Part shown: piece by piece, positions 1 through 6,201 of the stretch | Layout: each line of letters opens with the position of its first letter | How positions within the stretch are numbered: the stretch's first letter is position 1 | Assembly (NCBI GenBank): GCA_031264715.1 | Contig: JAISDP010000326.1 | Span: forward strand, 1 to 9,889 | DNA: 9,889 nt | Direction: 5' to 3' | Source: Bacteroidales bacterium | Lineage (GTDB): Bacteria; Bacteroidota; Bacteroidia; Bacteroidales; UBA4181 | Program-made: the position numbers and the translations under genes | The notes under the pieces: generated by a model | Databases searched by the model: none | Told to the model about the DNA's origin: nothing | What the model saw: only the letters and a program-made list of their open reading frames with translations

Positions 1-616
1 ATCGCAGGGCGTGTTTGAACCTGAATATTTTTGCAAACAGTTTGGGGTTTATGCCAATCGCCGATTTGAATTTACGCTCGAAATGCCGTTGGCAAAGGCA
101 AATGTCGGAGGCGACAGCGGCGAGAGGGATTTGCCCTTTTGCAAGATAAATCAGGTCAACGGCACGGATGATTTGCCTGTCGGAACGATACAGGTAGGGG
201 AGAAGGCTGACGAGGTAACTATCCGTATATGTTATGCGTTCTGCTATTGATTGTTTTTCGGAGAATGCTTCGCAGAATGATTTACTGAAAAGAGTTTCAA
301 CCAGCGCCAGTTCCACGTTCCGGTCGGTAAATTCTTCCACAGGGACACGGGTAAAAGCCGTAATTCCGGCAGGCTTGAAGCGAATACCAAACATTTGTAC
401 GGACCGGTAATCTATTTCAAAAAATGTTGTCATTGTGCCAACGAGACCGGTATAAAAACTTCCTTTTGTTTCATCAAACATGAAAATAATATCAACGCAA
501 CCGTCCGGAAGAATTTTCGTAACATCTTCGCTGTTTATAAAGCCGCTTGCAGCCCAGTAGGTTTCCACCCAATGGGTCAATTGTATGTCTGGATTATATT
601 CATCGTAATAATACAT
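1..616 (-). CDS. AraC-family transcriptional regulator (partial, C-terminus beyond left edge)
   Basis: An open frame without stops runs from the ATG at 614-616 to the left edge, giving 205 residues and no stop, so the end of the gene is outside. Residues about 1-140 (TYWAASGF, ILPDGCVDIIF, GIRFKPAG) resemble the N-terminal sensor-like domain (DUF6597 type) that precedes many Bacteroidales AraC proteins. Residues about 160-205 form the first helix-turn-helix of an AraC DNA-binding domain (LAAVASDICLCQRHFERKFK, then GINPK). The second helix-turn-helix is missing only because of the window edge. It should be a cytoplasmic DNA-binding regulator; its effector and targets cannot be read. A consensus Bacteroidetes promoter ends only four bases before this ATG, so the message would be leaderless or use a later start such as the Met near residue 48. 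AraC family is secure; the start is less so. Confidence 0.88.
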   Translation of the reverse strand, partial: MYYYDEYNPDIQLTHWVETYWAASGFINSEDVTKILPDGCVDIIFMFDETKGSFYTGLVGTMTTFFEIDYRSVQMFGIRFKPAGITAFTRVPVEEFTDRNVELALVETLFSKSFCEAFSEKQSIAERITYTDSYLVSLLPYLYRSDRQIIRAVDLIYLAKGQIPLAAVASDICLCQRHFERKFKSAIGINPKLFAKIFRFKHALR

Positions 617-620
617 GGCG

Positions 621-651
621 CAAAATTACAAAAAATCTATGTCTGTGTCAA
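621..651 (-). promoter_or_regulatory. Bacteroidetes-type promoter for the AraC-family gene
   Basis: Read on the minus strand, TTGACA (651-646) is followed, with 20 bases between TTG and the box, by TAATTTTG (628-621), a full match to the Bacteroidetes -7 consensus TAnnTTTG. Only the four bases cgcc separate the box from the ATG at 616, so transcription should begin at or next to the A of the start codon. Confidence 0.6.
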
Positions 652-678
652 TCTCAATAATCTGTGTGCCGTAAAGTT

Positions 679-828
679 TTAGCGCAACAGCTTCCGGTTT
701 TCCACGTCCTGCAGTACGCTCATTTGCCGGGAGGCGATTTTGTTCGACCCTTGCAATGCGAGGAAGCCGGCGATGTTTCCTCCGACTCCGCCCGTTCCCA
801 CCATTAAATAGTTTATTTTCTTTGTCAT
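679..828 (-). pseudogene. N-terminal fragment of a ketopantoate reductase-like (PanE/ApbA) protein
   Basis: From the ATG at 828 the first 25 or so residues (INYLMVGTGGVGGNIAGFLA) are the first beta strand and dinucleotide-binding GxGGxGG loop of a Rossmann fold, in the form seen at the extreme N-terminus of 2-dehydropantoate 2-reductases of Bacteroidales. The real enzymes are about 300 residues long. Here, after residue about 27 (LALQG), the sequence stops resembling the family, runs on for some 23 basic residues and ends at the TAA at 679-681. The substrate-binding domain is absent in every frame nearby. The simplest reading is a gene remnant left by a deletion whose right part was replaced by unrelated DNA, which now also carries the promoter of the AraC gene. 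A short functional protein is possible but unlikely. The ancestral reaction would be NADPH reduction of ketopantoate, or of another 2-keto acid, since this N-terminus alone does not fix the substrate. Confidence 0.5.
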
Positions 829-842
829 AATTCCATATAATA

Positions 843-1034
843 TTACAGTTTCAACTGCTGAATATCGATATTCGTAAAAAAGCCGCTGACAAGTACAAAA
901 TACGGAGGCAGTACGCCGTCCCGACTCCATTTCATTTCAATATTCAGTAATTTTAATGCGGTCTGACTGACGCAGTTGATGGTGTTTTTGAGGGTCTGTA
1001 GCCAGACCTTCCAGATAAATTTGATAACACTCAT
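843..1034 (-). CDS. doubtful small ORF, 63 residues, unrecognised
   Basis: An open frame from an ATG at 1034 to a stop at 843, ending 14 bases before the Rossmann fragment. The predicted peptide has a hydrophobic, Trp-containing start (SVIKFIWKVWLQTLK) and a second hydrophobic stretch near residues 43-52 (LPPYFVLVSGFF). I do not recognise it. The start lies at the edge of a low-complexity TGAATTTT repeat, no ribosome-binding site is visible, and the frame is closed by an in-frame TAA about 16 codons upstream. It may be a small membrane peptide, another remnant like its neighbour, or a chance frame. Position and strand would let it share a transcript with the fragment downstream. Confidence 0.22.
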   Translation of the reverse strand: MSVIKFIWKVWLQTLKNTINCVSQTALKLLNIEMKWSRDGVLPPYFVLVSGFFTNIDIQQLKL

Positions 1035-1137
1035 AAATTTTGAATTTTGAATGATGAATTTTGAATTATGTTTTTCCTGCTCTTACGGCTTCGCAGGTCT
1101 TGCCTTATTTTAATGGAAAGTTGAAAATTGAAAGTTG
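1035..1137. repeat. low-complexity intergenic repeats (TGAATTTT units and GAAAGTTGAAAATTG units)
   Basis: Positions 1037-1068 contain three close copies of a TGAATTTTGAAT-like unit. Positions 1115-1137 hold a second type, GAAAGTTGAAAATTGAAAG. Between them, CCTGC at 1076-1080 pairs with GCAGG at 1093-1097 as a 5-bp hairpin without a T-run. From memory, repeats of both kinds are common between genes in Bacteroidales; no function is visible here. The stretch 1138-1253 that follows holds only two small hairpins with the same GTCA loop and no convincing gene. Confidence 0.55.
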
Positions 1138-1206
1138 TCCCTGACAGCGGTGGAATTTACGTTGTCCGTCAGGACATTCATATCCATAGAATCAATGCGG
1201 AAAAGA

Positions 1207-1228
1207 TCAACAAATCTCCGTCAGGAGA
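1207..1228 (-). terminator. possible weak terminator after lgt
   Basis: Twenty-six bases after the lgt stop, on the minus strand, TCTCC-TGAC-GGAGA (1228-1215) forms a 5-bp stem with a 4-base loop, followed by the moderately T-rich TTTGTTGATCTTTT. The stem is short, so this is only a candidate. Confidence 0.3.
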
Positions 1229-1253
1229 AACCTCATACGGGGTTTTGGTCCTG

Positions 1254-2177
1254 TTATTTTTTCCTTTTTTTGAGTTTGATACTGCCGCCTTGCCACTGAT
1301 GGCCTGCAGTCTGCCTGGCAGGTTGTGGTTGCGGCTTGGCAGTTGTCTTTTTTTGCTGCGGTTGCCTGAAATTATCAAGCAGCGGAGCGGGTTTTTCCTG
1401 CCGGCTACTGATAATTAACGAAATAATCCCCAGGATGACGAACGGTGCGCTCAGCCATTGTCCCATGTTGAACATCATATTTTGTTCGAAATCTTCCTGC
1501 GGGTTTTTGATAAATTCAATGCAGAAGCGGAATCCGAATACCATTATCAGGAACAGCCCGAAAATGAGGAAAGGCCGCGGACGATTATCGCATCTGCGGT
1601 ACACGAACCGTAATACCAAATAGGTCAAGGCATAATACAACGCCTCGTATATCTGGGTAGGGTGTTTTGGAACAGTTTCGCCGTTGCGTTCGAAGATAAA
1701 TCCCCAGGCTAGCGTTGTGGCATGGCCATAAATCTCGGAATTCATCAGGTTACCCATGCGGATGAAGAATCCTGCCACGCCGATAACGATTACCACTCGG
1801 TCAAGTACCCAGATGTATGGCTTCTTCATCTTGCGGCCAAAGAGATACAATGCTGTCAATATCCCGATAGCGCCCCCGTGGCTCGACAGGCCTCCTTTCC
1901 ATGTCGCAAATATTTCCAGCGGGTGTTGCAGATAATACGCGGGATGGTAGAAGAAACAGTCGCCGATGCGGGCGCCGATCACCGTTCCCAGGATCATGTA
2001 TATCAAGGCCCGGTCGGCAAAATCATCGGGCAGCTTATCAAATTTTAATAACTCCTTAAAGGTATAATAGCTGGCGATGAATGCGCAGCCGTAGAGGATT
2101 CCATACCAGCGGACAGTCAACGGACCGAGACTGAATGCTTCGGGGTTGATGCTCCAATGTATAAACAGATCAGACAT
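1254..2177 (-). CDS. lgt: prolipoprotein diacylglyceryl transferase
   Basis: This integral inner-membrane enzyme moves diacylglycerol from phosphatidylglycerol to the lipobox cysteine of prolipoproteins, the first step of lipoprotein maturation. The 307-residue product has several hydrophobic helices. It carries the family landmarks: the SSHGGAIG segment at residues 98-105, with His100 in the place of the important E. coli His103; the Lgt signature RMGNLMNSEIYG at 140-151, with Arg140 matching E. coli Arg143; and HPTQIYEAL at 172-180. After the last membrane helix there is a hydrophilic, Lys/Gln-rich tail of about 40 residues ending KLKKRKK, longer than in E. coli (291 residues) and probably cytoplasmic. 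The start MSDLFIHWSINPEAF is the usual Bacteroidales N-terminus. It diverges from the UbiA-family gene, and no close partner shares its strand. Its substrates would include the lipoprotein encoded at 6202-6672. Confidence 0.96.
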   Translation of the reverse strand: MSDLFIHWSINPEAFSLGPLTVRWYGILYGCAFIASYYTFKELLKFDKLPDDFADRALIYMILGTVIGARIGDCFFYHPAYYLQHPLEIFATWKGGLSSHGGAIGILTALYLFGRKMKKPYIWVLDRVVIVIGVAGFFIRMGNLMNSEIYGHATTLAWGFIFERNGETVPKHPTQIYEALYYALTYLVLRFVYRRCDNRPRPFLIFGLFLIMVFGFRFCIEFIKNPQEDFEQNMMFNMGQWLSAPFVILGIISLIISSRQEKPAPLLDNFRQPQQKKTTAKPQPQPARQTAGHQWQGGSIKLKKRKK

Positions 2178-2183
2178 AGGTTT

Positions 2184-2207
2184 ATTTAAAGTTCATGATT
2201 TAAAGTT
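2184..2207. repeat. 10-bp direct repeat ATTTAAAGTT in the lgt leader region
   Basis: ATTTAAAGTT occurs at 2184-2193 and again at 2198-2207, separated by catg, just upstream of the lgt start. It could be a regulator site or a short relic of the low-complexity repeat type seen at 1035-1137. The sequence does not say which. Confidence 0.45.
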
Positions 2208-2212
2208 GTCGC

Positions 2213-2239
2213 GCCTGTTTACAGCGCTCTATAACAGGC
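2213..2239. promoter_or_regulatory. inverted repeat between lgt and the UbiA gene
   Basis: GCCTGTT (2213-2219) and AACAGGC (2233-2239) form a perfect 7-bp stem. The 13-base loop itself contains the palindrome AGCGCT. It lies in the divergent intergenic region, 36 bases before the lgt ATG, and would fold in the lgt leader if transcription starts near the imperfect -7 box TATCTTGC (2269-2262). No downstream T-run, so it is not a standard terminator. Confidence 0.4.
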
Positions 2240-2315
2240 CAAACCGATATTTTTTGGCGCTGCAAGATACGAAATAATCCGATTCGGTAATTCGCGAACC
2301 AATCATCTTTAATTG

Positions 2316-2323
2316 TATCTTTG
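2316..2323 (+). promoter_or_regulatory. Bacteroidetes -7 box for the UbiA-family gene
   Basis: TATCTTTG at 2316-2323 is an exact TAnnTTTG match. Ten bases separate it from the first ATG at 2334, predicting a leader of only about 4-6 bases. The -33 element is weak (TTCG near 2291 in place of TTTG). Confidence 0.55.
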
Positions 2324-2333
2324 CAAAAAATAG

Positions 2334-3284
2334 ATGATGTCAGCTTTCTTTACTTTGATCCGGTTCCCGAACTTACTGATGATCGCCTTCACACAATATG
2401 TGATGCGTTACGCGGTGATTTTGCCGTTGGTGCGTTCGCACAGTGTGGAGTTCCGGTTGAGTGGTTTTGATTTTTTTTGCCTGGTATTTTCCACGATGTG
2501 TACTGCCGCTGCCGGGTATGCCATCAACGACTATTTCGATGTAAAAACCGATAATATCAACCGGCCGAACAAGGTAGTGGTAGGTAGAAAAATCAGCCGC
2601 CGTAGAACAATGATGACGCACATTATTTTTTGCGCCCCGGGCATCCTGTTGGGTGGTTATGTTACATGGAAATCCGGGATTCCCGAACTGGCGCTGCTAT
2701 ATATTATGGTAGCCGGTATGCTTTGGCTGTATTCCACCATCTACAAACAACGATTCCTGATAGGAAACATTATTGTTGCCTTATTTTCTGCACTGGTTCC
2801 CATGATGGTACTGTTGGATATCCCGCCTATTTACAGGGCAAGCGGGCAATTATTATTGGACGAAGGCGCTAACCTTGACTTTGCCGTGTTGTGGATACTG
2901 GGCGTCGCCGTATTTGCTTTCCTGACCACACTGTCTCGTGAAATTATCAAGGACGCTGAGGATTTTGAAGGCGATGCTGTCTACGGTTGCCGGTCATTAC
3001 CGATTGTATTGGGCGACCGGTGTACCAAACGGACTATTATCGGGATTAACATCGCTACCGTGGTGGCGCTCGGTATTGTGTACAGTTATTTCCTGCACTG
3101 TATGGCCGGATGTTTTTCGTTTTTCTACATACTGTTATTGCTGGTTGTTCCCATCATATTTATCAGTTGGAAGATACACAAAGCCGTTACCAGTGACGAT
3201 TACCGTCGGGCGGGTGACTGGATGAAACCAGTGATGCTTGCCGGGATAGCATATAGTGGCGTTGTGTGGTTTGCGATGGGATGA
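2334..3284 (+). CDS. UbiA-family prenyltransferase
   Basis: A 316-residue polytopic membrane protein with both aspartate-rich motifs of the UbiA superfamily. The first is N65-D66-Y-F-D69-V-K-T-D73, followed by NINRP; the second is D207-A-E-D210-F-E-G-D214. These bind the magnesium-diphosphate of an isoprenoid donor, and the enzyme attaches the chain to an acceptor within the membrane. Close Bacteroidales relatives are often annotated as geranylgeranylglycerol-phosphate geranylgeranyltransferase, but the motifs do not distinguish this from quinone-ring prenyltransferases such as MenA or UbiA, so I give no symbol. Two ATG codons lie in tandem (2334 and 2337), both very close to the -7 box. The gene diverges from lgt and is the only plus-strand gene in the window. 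The family is certain and the acceptor unknown. Confidence 0.9.
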   Translation: MMSAFFTLIRFPNLLMIAFTQYVMRYAVILPLVRSHSVEFRLSGFDFFCLVFSTMCTAAAGYAINDYFDVKTDNINRPNKVVVGRKISRRRTMMTHIIFCAPGILLGGYVTWKSGIPELALLYIMVAGMLWLYSTIYKQRFLIGNIIVALFSALVPMMVLLDIPPIYRASGQLLLDEGANLDFAVLWILGVAVFAFLTTLSREIIKDAEDFEGDAVYGCRSLPIVLGDRCTKRTIIGINIATVVALGIVYSYFLHCMAGCFSFFYILLLLVVPIIFISWKIHKAVTSDDYRRAGDWMKPVMLAGIAYSGVVWFAMG

Positions 3285-3336
3285 TGCTATAGACTGTTCA
3301 TTATTTAATTTAATGAAAATGTAGGGATTAAATATT

Positions 3337-3362
3337 CGAGAAAAACCACAAGGTGCGGTTTT
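3337..3362 (-). terminator. intrinsic terminator of the Mpv17-like/glnS unit
   Basis: On the minus strand, 13 bases after the glnS stop, AAAACCGCA-CCT-TGTGGTTTT (3362-3342) forms a 9-bp stem with one G-U pair, and the run TTTTTCTC follows. On the plus strand the G-U pair becomes an A-C mismatch, so it should work better for glnS than for the converging UbiA-family gene, although it may serve both. Confidence 0.7.
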
Positions 3363-3375
3363 CGCACTATAGATA

Positions 3376-5067
3376 TCATTGATTCTGTTTAGCCCACGAA
3401 TCTTTTAATGTCACCGTGCGGTTAAACACCAGTTTGTCGGTGGTTGTATCAGGATCGACACAGAAATATCCCAGTCGTTCGAACTGGTAACCGGTTCCTG
3501 CTTTGGAGCCTTTCAGGCAAGGATCCACCATGGCTGTAACGGTTTTTAACGAATCAGGATTCAGATTGTCCTTGTAGTCCGTTCCTTCGGGTACATTATC
3601 AGGATCGGGTACGGTGAACAAACGGTCATAGAGGCGTACCTCGGCAGGCACAGCATTTGGCGCCGATACCCAGTGAATGGTGCCTTTCACCTTGCGTCCG
3701 TCGGGCGACTGTCCGCCGCGCGACGCAAGATCACAGATACAACGCAGTTCCATGACCTCGCCATTGGCATCCTTCACTACCTCGCTGCAGGTAACTATGT
3801 AGGCATACCGCAGGCGTACTTCGGCGCCGGGCGCCAGGCGGAAATATTTCTTCGGCGGGTTTTCCATGAAATCGTCGCGTTCGATATAGATTTCGCGCGT
3901 AAATGCTACCTGGTGCGTTCCCATCGTTTCGTCCTCGGGGTTGTTGATCGCCTCGAGCATATCTACCTTGTCTTCCGGGAAGTTGGTGATCACTACCTTC
4001 AACGGATTGAGTACGCCCATCACGCGAGCAGCGCGTTTGTTCAAATCTTCGCGGATGCAAAACTCCAGCAACGATAATTCAATCACATTGTCGCGCTTGG
4101 CAACACCCACCTTTTCGGCAAAGTTGCGAATGGATTCGGGCGTATAGCCACGGCGACGCAACCCACAGATGGTAGGCATACGCGGATCGTCCCATCCTGT
4201 CACATAATTGTTCTTTACAAGTTCGAGCAACTTGCGTTTGCTCATCACGGTATAGTCGATGTTCAGGCGTGCAAACTCGACCTGTTGCGGGGCATGTATC
4301 TCCAGTTCTTTAATGAACCAATCGTAGAGCGGACGATGCACTTCGAACTCCAGCGTACAGATGGAGTGGGTGATACCCTCGATGGAATCGCTCTCGCCGT
4401 GGGCGTAGTCGTACATCGGGTAGATACACCATGCGCTGCCCGTGCGGTGATGGTCGGCATGCAGGATGCGGTACATCACGGGGTCGCGCATGTGCATGTT
4501 GGGTGAAGCGAGATCAATCCTGGCACGCAGGGTTTTCGATCCGTCAGGGAATTCGCCCTTATGCATCCGCTCGAACAGGTCGAGGTTTTCTTCAACCGGA
4601 CGATTCCGGTACGGGCTTGGCGTGGCCGGCTTCTGCGGCGTACCACGGTCGCGGCTGATCTCCTCCTGTGTGAGGTCGCACACATATGCTTTTCCTTTCC
4701 TGATCAACTTCACCGCCCACCGGTACAACTGTTCGAAATAGTCCGAAGCATAGAACTCGGCGTCCCACTGGAATCCCAGCCAGTTGATGTCCTCCTTGAT
4801 GGCATCCACATATTCGGTATCCTCCTTCACAGGATTGGTATCGTCGAAACGAAGGTTGCACTTACCGTTGTATTTGCGTGCCGTACCGAAGTTCAGACAG
4901 ATGGATTTGGCATGTCCGATGTGCAGGTAACCGTTCGGTTCGGGCGGAAATCGCGTCACTACGCGTCCGCCGTTCTTCCCGTTACGGATATCCTCGTCAA
5001 TAATGGCATGAATGAAATTCGTGCTCTGTTTCGGCTCTTCGGCCGGATTGTTGGTTGTGCAGGTCAT
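3376..5067 (-). CDS. glnS: glutaminyl-tRNA synthetase
   Basis: A class I aminoacyl-tRNA synthetase that charges tRNA-Gln directly with glutamine in the cytoplasm. With the start at 5067 the product has 563 residues, matching the family (E. coli 554). The Rossmann core begins with FPPEPNGYLHIGHAKSI, with the HIGH signature at residues 49-52, and the second signature is VMSKRK (Met275-Arg278, in place of KMSKS). The two C-terminal beta-barrels that read the anticodon follow, including GTIHWVSAPNAVPAEVRLYD. The frame stays open for 31 more codons to a Met at 5160, but that extension lies inside the upstream membrane-protein gene, is not family-like (Cys/His/Gly-rich), and would make the protein too long. 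The ATG at 5067 shares its A with the upstream TAA (TAATG), which argues for translational coupling. A strong terminator follows the gene. Confidence 0.97.
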   Translation of the reverse strand: MTCTTNNPAEEPKQSTNFIHAIIDEDIRNGKNGGRVVTRFPPEPNGYLHIGHAKSICLNFGTARKYNGKCNLRFDDTNPVKEDTEYVDAIKEDINWLGFQWDAEFYASDYFEQLYRWAVKLIRKGKAYVCDLTQEEISRDRGTPQKPATPSPYRNRPVEENLDLFERMHKGEFPDGSKTLRARIDLASPNMHMRDPVMYRILHADHHRTGSAWCIYPMYDYAHGESDSIEGITHSICTLEFEVHRPLYDWFIKELEIHAPQQVEFARLNIDYTVMSKRKLLELVKNNYVTGWDDPRMPTICGLRRRGYTPESIRNFAEKVGVAKRDNVIELSLLEFCIREDLNKRAARVMGVLNPLKVVITNFPEDKVDMLEAINNPEDETMGTHQVAFTREIYIERDDFMENPPKKYFRLAPGAEVRLRYAYIVTCSEVVKDANGEVMELRCICDLASRGGQSPDGRKVKGTIHWVSAPNAVPAEVRLYDRLFTVPDPDNVPEGTDYKDNLNPDSLKTVTAMVDPCLKGSKAGTGYQFERLGYFCVDPDTTTDKLVFNRTVTLKDSWAKQNQ

Positions 5068-5765
5068 TAAGATTTTATTTTTTGCTGTCCCATGATGGCT
5101 CCAATGGACAGTAACACGCCCAAAGCTACTCCCAGGAGTGCAGCAAACAGTACGCGCCATTGTGGCGGCAACATGAAGGTGATGGTGTGTGCGGGAAACC
5201 AGAACAGCGGTATGGTCTTTTTAAAGACAAACCCATAAAGTACACCCCAGTTAAGGTGGGTAAATATTTCCTTGAAATGAATCGGGGTGAATAATCCACA
5301 TAAAGTGCCTCCATTGTTCACGATATGCGTATCGGTCACTTTATGCAGCGTCATGAAAATGGGGGCAAAAATCAGGTTCATCGTTACACTGATGCAGAAA
5401 GACACCAACAGCCGCGTTCCAAAAGCCGATGAGCCGACATTGACACCCAAGTTGGCTAAAAATGCAGGCGTACCTGTCGAAAATATCGTCATTGCCATAC
5501 TGATACCCATGCCTAAGAACCCCCAAACAACAGCACGCGGGAGAATGCCGAAGCCTTTGTAATTATACACGCCTTTTTGGATACGCAAACCGATGGATTC
5601 GCCCAACGTAGCCAGGATACCAAATTTGAGGAACGCCATCAGCATGGCACGCCAATCCTTATACGCACTGTAGGCGAGAAACCAGTTCTTGAGGGGTTCA
5701 ATCAAGAAGAACAGCCCGAAAAATGCCAGGCAGCAAACGATAAAAAGCAAGTCTTGTTTTTTCAT
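5067..5765 (-). CDS. Mpv17/PMP22-like multi-pass membrane protein
   Basis: A 232-residue hydrophobic protein with about five or six membrane segments, starting with a helix at residues 5-25. The C-terminal part, residues about 183-222 (KTIPLFWFPAHTITFMLPPQ, then WRVLFAALLGVALGVLLS), follows the pattern of the Mpv17/PMP22 signature: a proline and aromatic pair, an NF-like pair, P-x-x-WR, then a final helix ending in S. Mpv17 proteins are best known as eukaryotic organelle membrane proteins of uncertain channel-like function, and bacterial relatives occur in Bacteroidetes. The assignment rests on this C-terminal pattern only. The gene precedes glnS with a one-base stop/start overlap, so the two are almost certainly co-transcribed. 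That pairing does not explain its function. An unrelated conserved membrane family is the alternative. Confidence 0.6.
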   Translation of the reverse strand: MKKQDLLFIVCCLAFFGLFFLIEPLKNWFLAYSAYKDWRAMLMAFLKFGILATLGESIGLRIQKGVYNYKGFGILPRAVVWGFLGMGISMAMTIFSTGTPAFLANLGVNVGSSAFGTRLLVSFCISVTMNLIFAPIFMTLHKVTDTHIVNNGGTLCGLFTPIHFKEIFTHLNWGVLYGFVFKKTIPLFWFPAHTITFMLPPQWRVLFAALLGVALGVLLSIGAIMGQQKIKS

Positions 5766-5795
5766 ATCAATGATGAATACCTTTGCTTCGGGATG

Positions 5796-5830
5796 TTTTA
5801 CACCACGAAGTCTTGTGAAAAAACGCGAAG
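5796..5830. repeat. CTTCG-containing intergenic repeat
   Basis: On the minus strand the sequence carries CTTCG twice (5830-5826 and 5810-5806) with a TTTTTTCACAAGA spacer, then TGGTGTAAAA. It resembles the CTTCGTGGTGTAAAA-type degenerate repeats that I recall between genes in many Bacteroidetes genomes. It sits in the leader of the Mpv17-like gene; a role in its expression is unproven. Confidence 0.35.
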
Positions 5831-5837
5831 ATAATAA

Positions 5838-6026
5838 TTAAAATAACGTAGGATAATCATCGTCGAATTTTTTTAGTATGGAAGTGATGATTGCTTCGCG
5901 CATAAATTTCGACCGGTTATTGATCCTGTACTTGAGGCAATAGGACTCAATAGCTTTCAATTCCCTGTTATTGAACAGGATTGATTTTTTATTCTTGCGC
6001 AACAAATCTACTTGTTTTTGCTCCAT
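5838..6026 (-). CDS. small ribbon-helix-helix (CopG/MetJ-Arc-like) DNA-binding protein
   Basis: A 62-residue basic protein with the layout of a ribbon-helix-helix repressor: a short strand at residues 13-18 (KKSILF), a first helix at about 20-34 (NRELKAIESYCLKYR), the turn INNRS at 35-39, and a second helix at 38-52 (RSKFMREAIITSILK). The NxSxFxRxAI pattern at the start of the second helix is typical of the fold. It would bind DNA as a dimer through the paired strands. No toxin gene is adjacent: downstream is the Mpv17-like gene, and upstream is 175 bp of non-coding DNA and then a lipoprotein. An antitoxin role is therefore not supported. A stand-alone regulator, possibly acting on itself through the inverted repeat at 6098-6123, is more likely. 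The coding DNA is markedly more AT-rich than glnS or the sugar kinase. Confidence 0.72.
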   Translation of the reverse strand: MEQKQVDLLRKNKKSILFNNRELKAIESYCLKYRINNRSKFMREAIITSILKKFDDDYPTLF

Positions 6027-6097
6027 GAATCTACTTTTTTTTATTTACTTACATCGTTTACGTCAAAATATCAGGCTGATAATTCAACAAGACCCCT

Positions 6098-6145
6098 GTT
6101 TTTCTCAATACGGTGAGAAAAACTTCTTTACATGATGAGAAAAGT
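6098..6145. promoter_or_regulatory. perfect 10-bp inverted repeat plus a third half-site
   Basis: GTTTTTCTCA (6098-6107) and TGAGAAAAAC (6114-6123) are perfect inverse copies around the 6-base centre ATACGG. TGAGAAAAGT at 6136-6145 repeats the half-site in direct orientation exactly 22 bp on, about two helical turns. The set lies 72-119 bp upstream of the ribbon-helix-helix start and 57-104 bp beyond the lipoprotein stop. It may be an operator, a terminator hairpin for the lipoprotein gene, or both. No T-tract follows on the minus strand, which weakens the terminator reading. The remaining sequence from 6027 to 6201 shows no gene. Confidence 0.5.
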
Positions 6146-6201
6146 ATACCAACAGCAAGAGAATAAAATACCCGGGAAAAGACTGTTTTTTGCCTGATGT
6201 A

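Noticed and set aside
1071..1100. Hairpin CCTGC/GCAGG as a terminator
   Set aside because: The stem is only 5 bp with a 12-base loop, and the T-run is on the wrong side for either strand.
1140..1253. Short gene after lgt (25 codons from an ATG near 1188, minus strand)
   Set aside because: Too short, ends in a low-complexity repeat, and resembles nothing known to me.
4561..5070. Plus-strand frame of 169 codons within glnS
   Set aside because: Antisense to glnS; the residues mirror glnS codons and show no domain.
5068..5160. 31-codon N-terminal extension of glnS
   Set aside because: It lies within the upstream membrane-protein gene, is not family-like, and the TAATG start gives the normal enzyme length.
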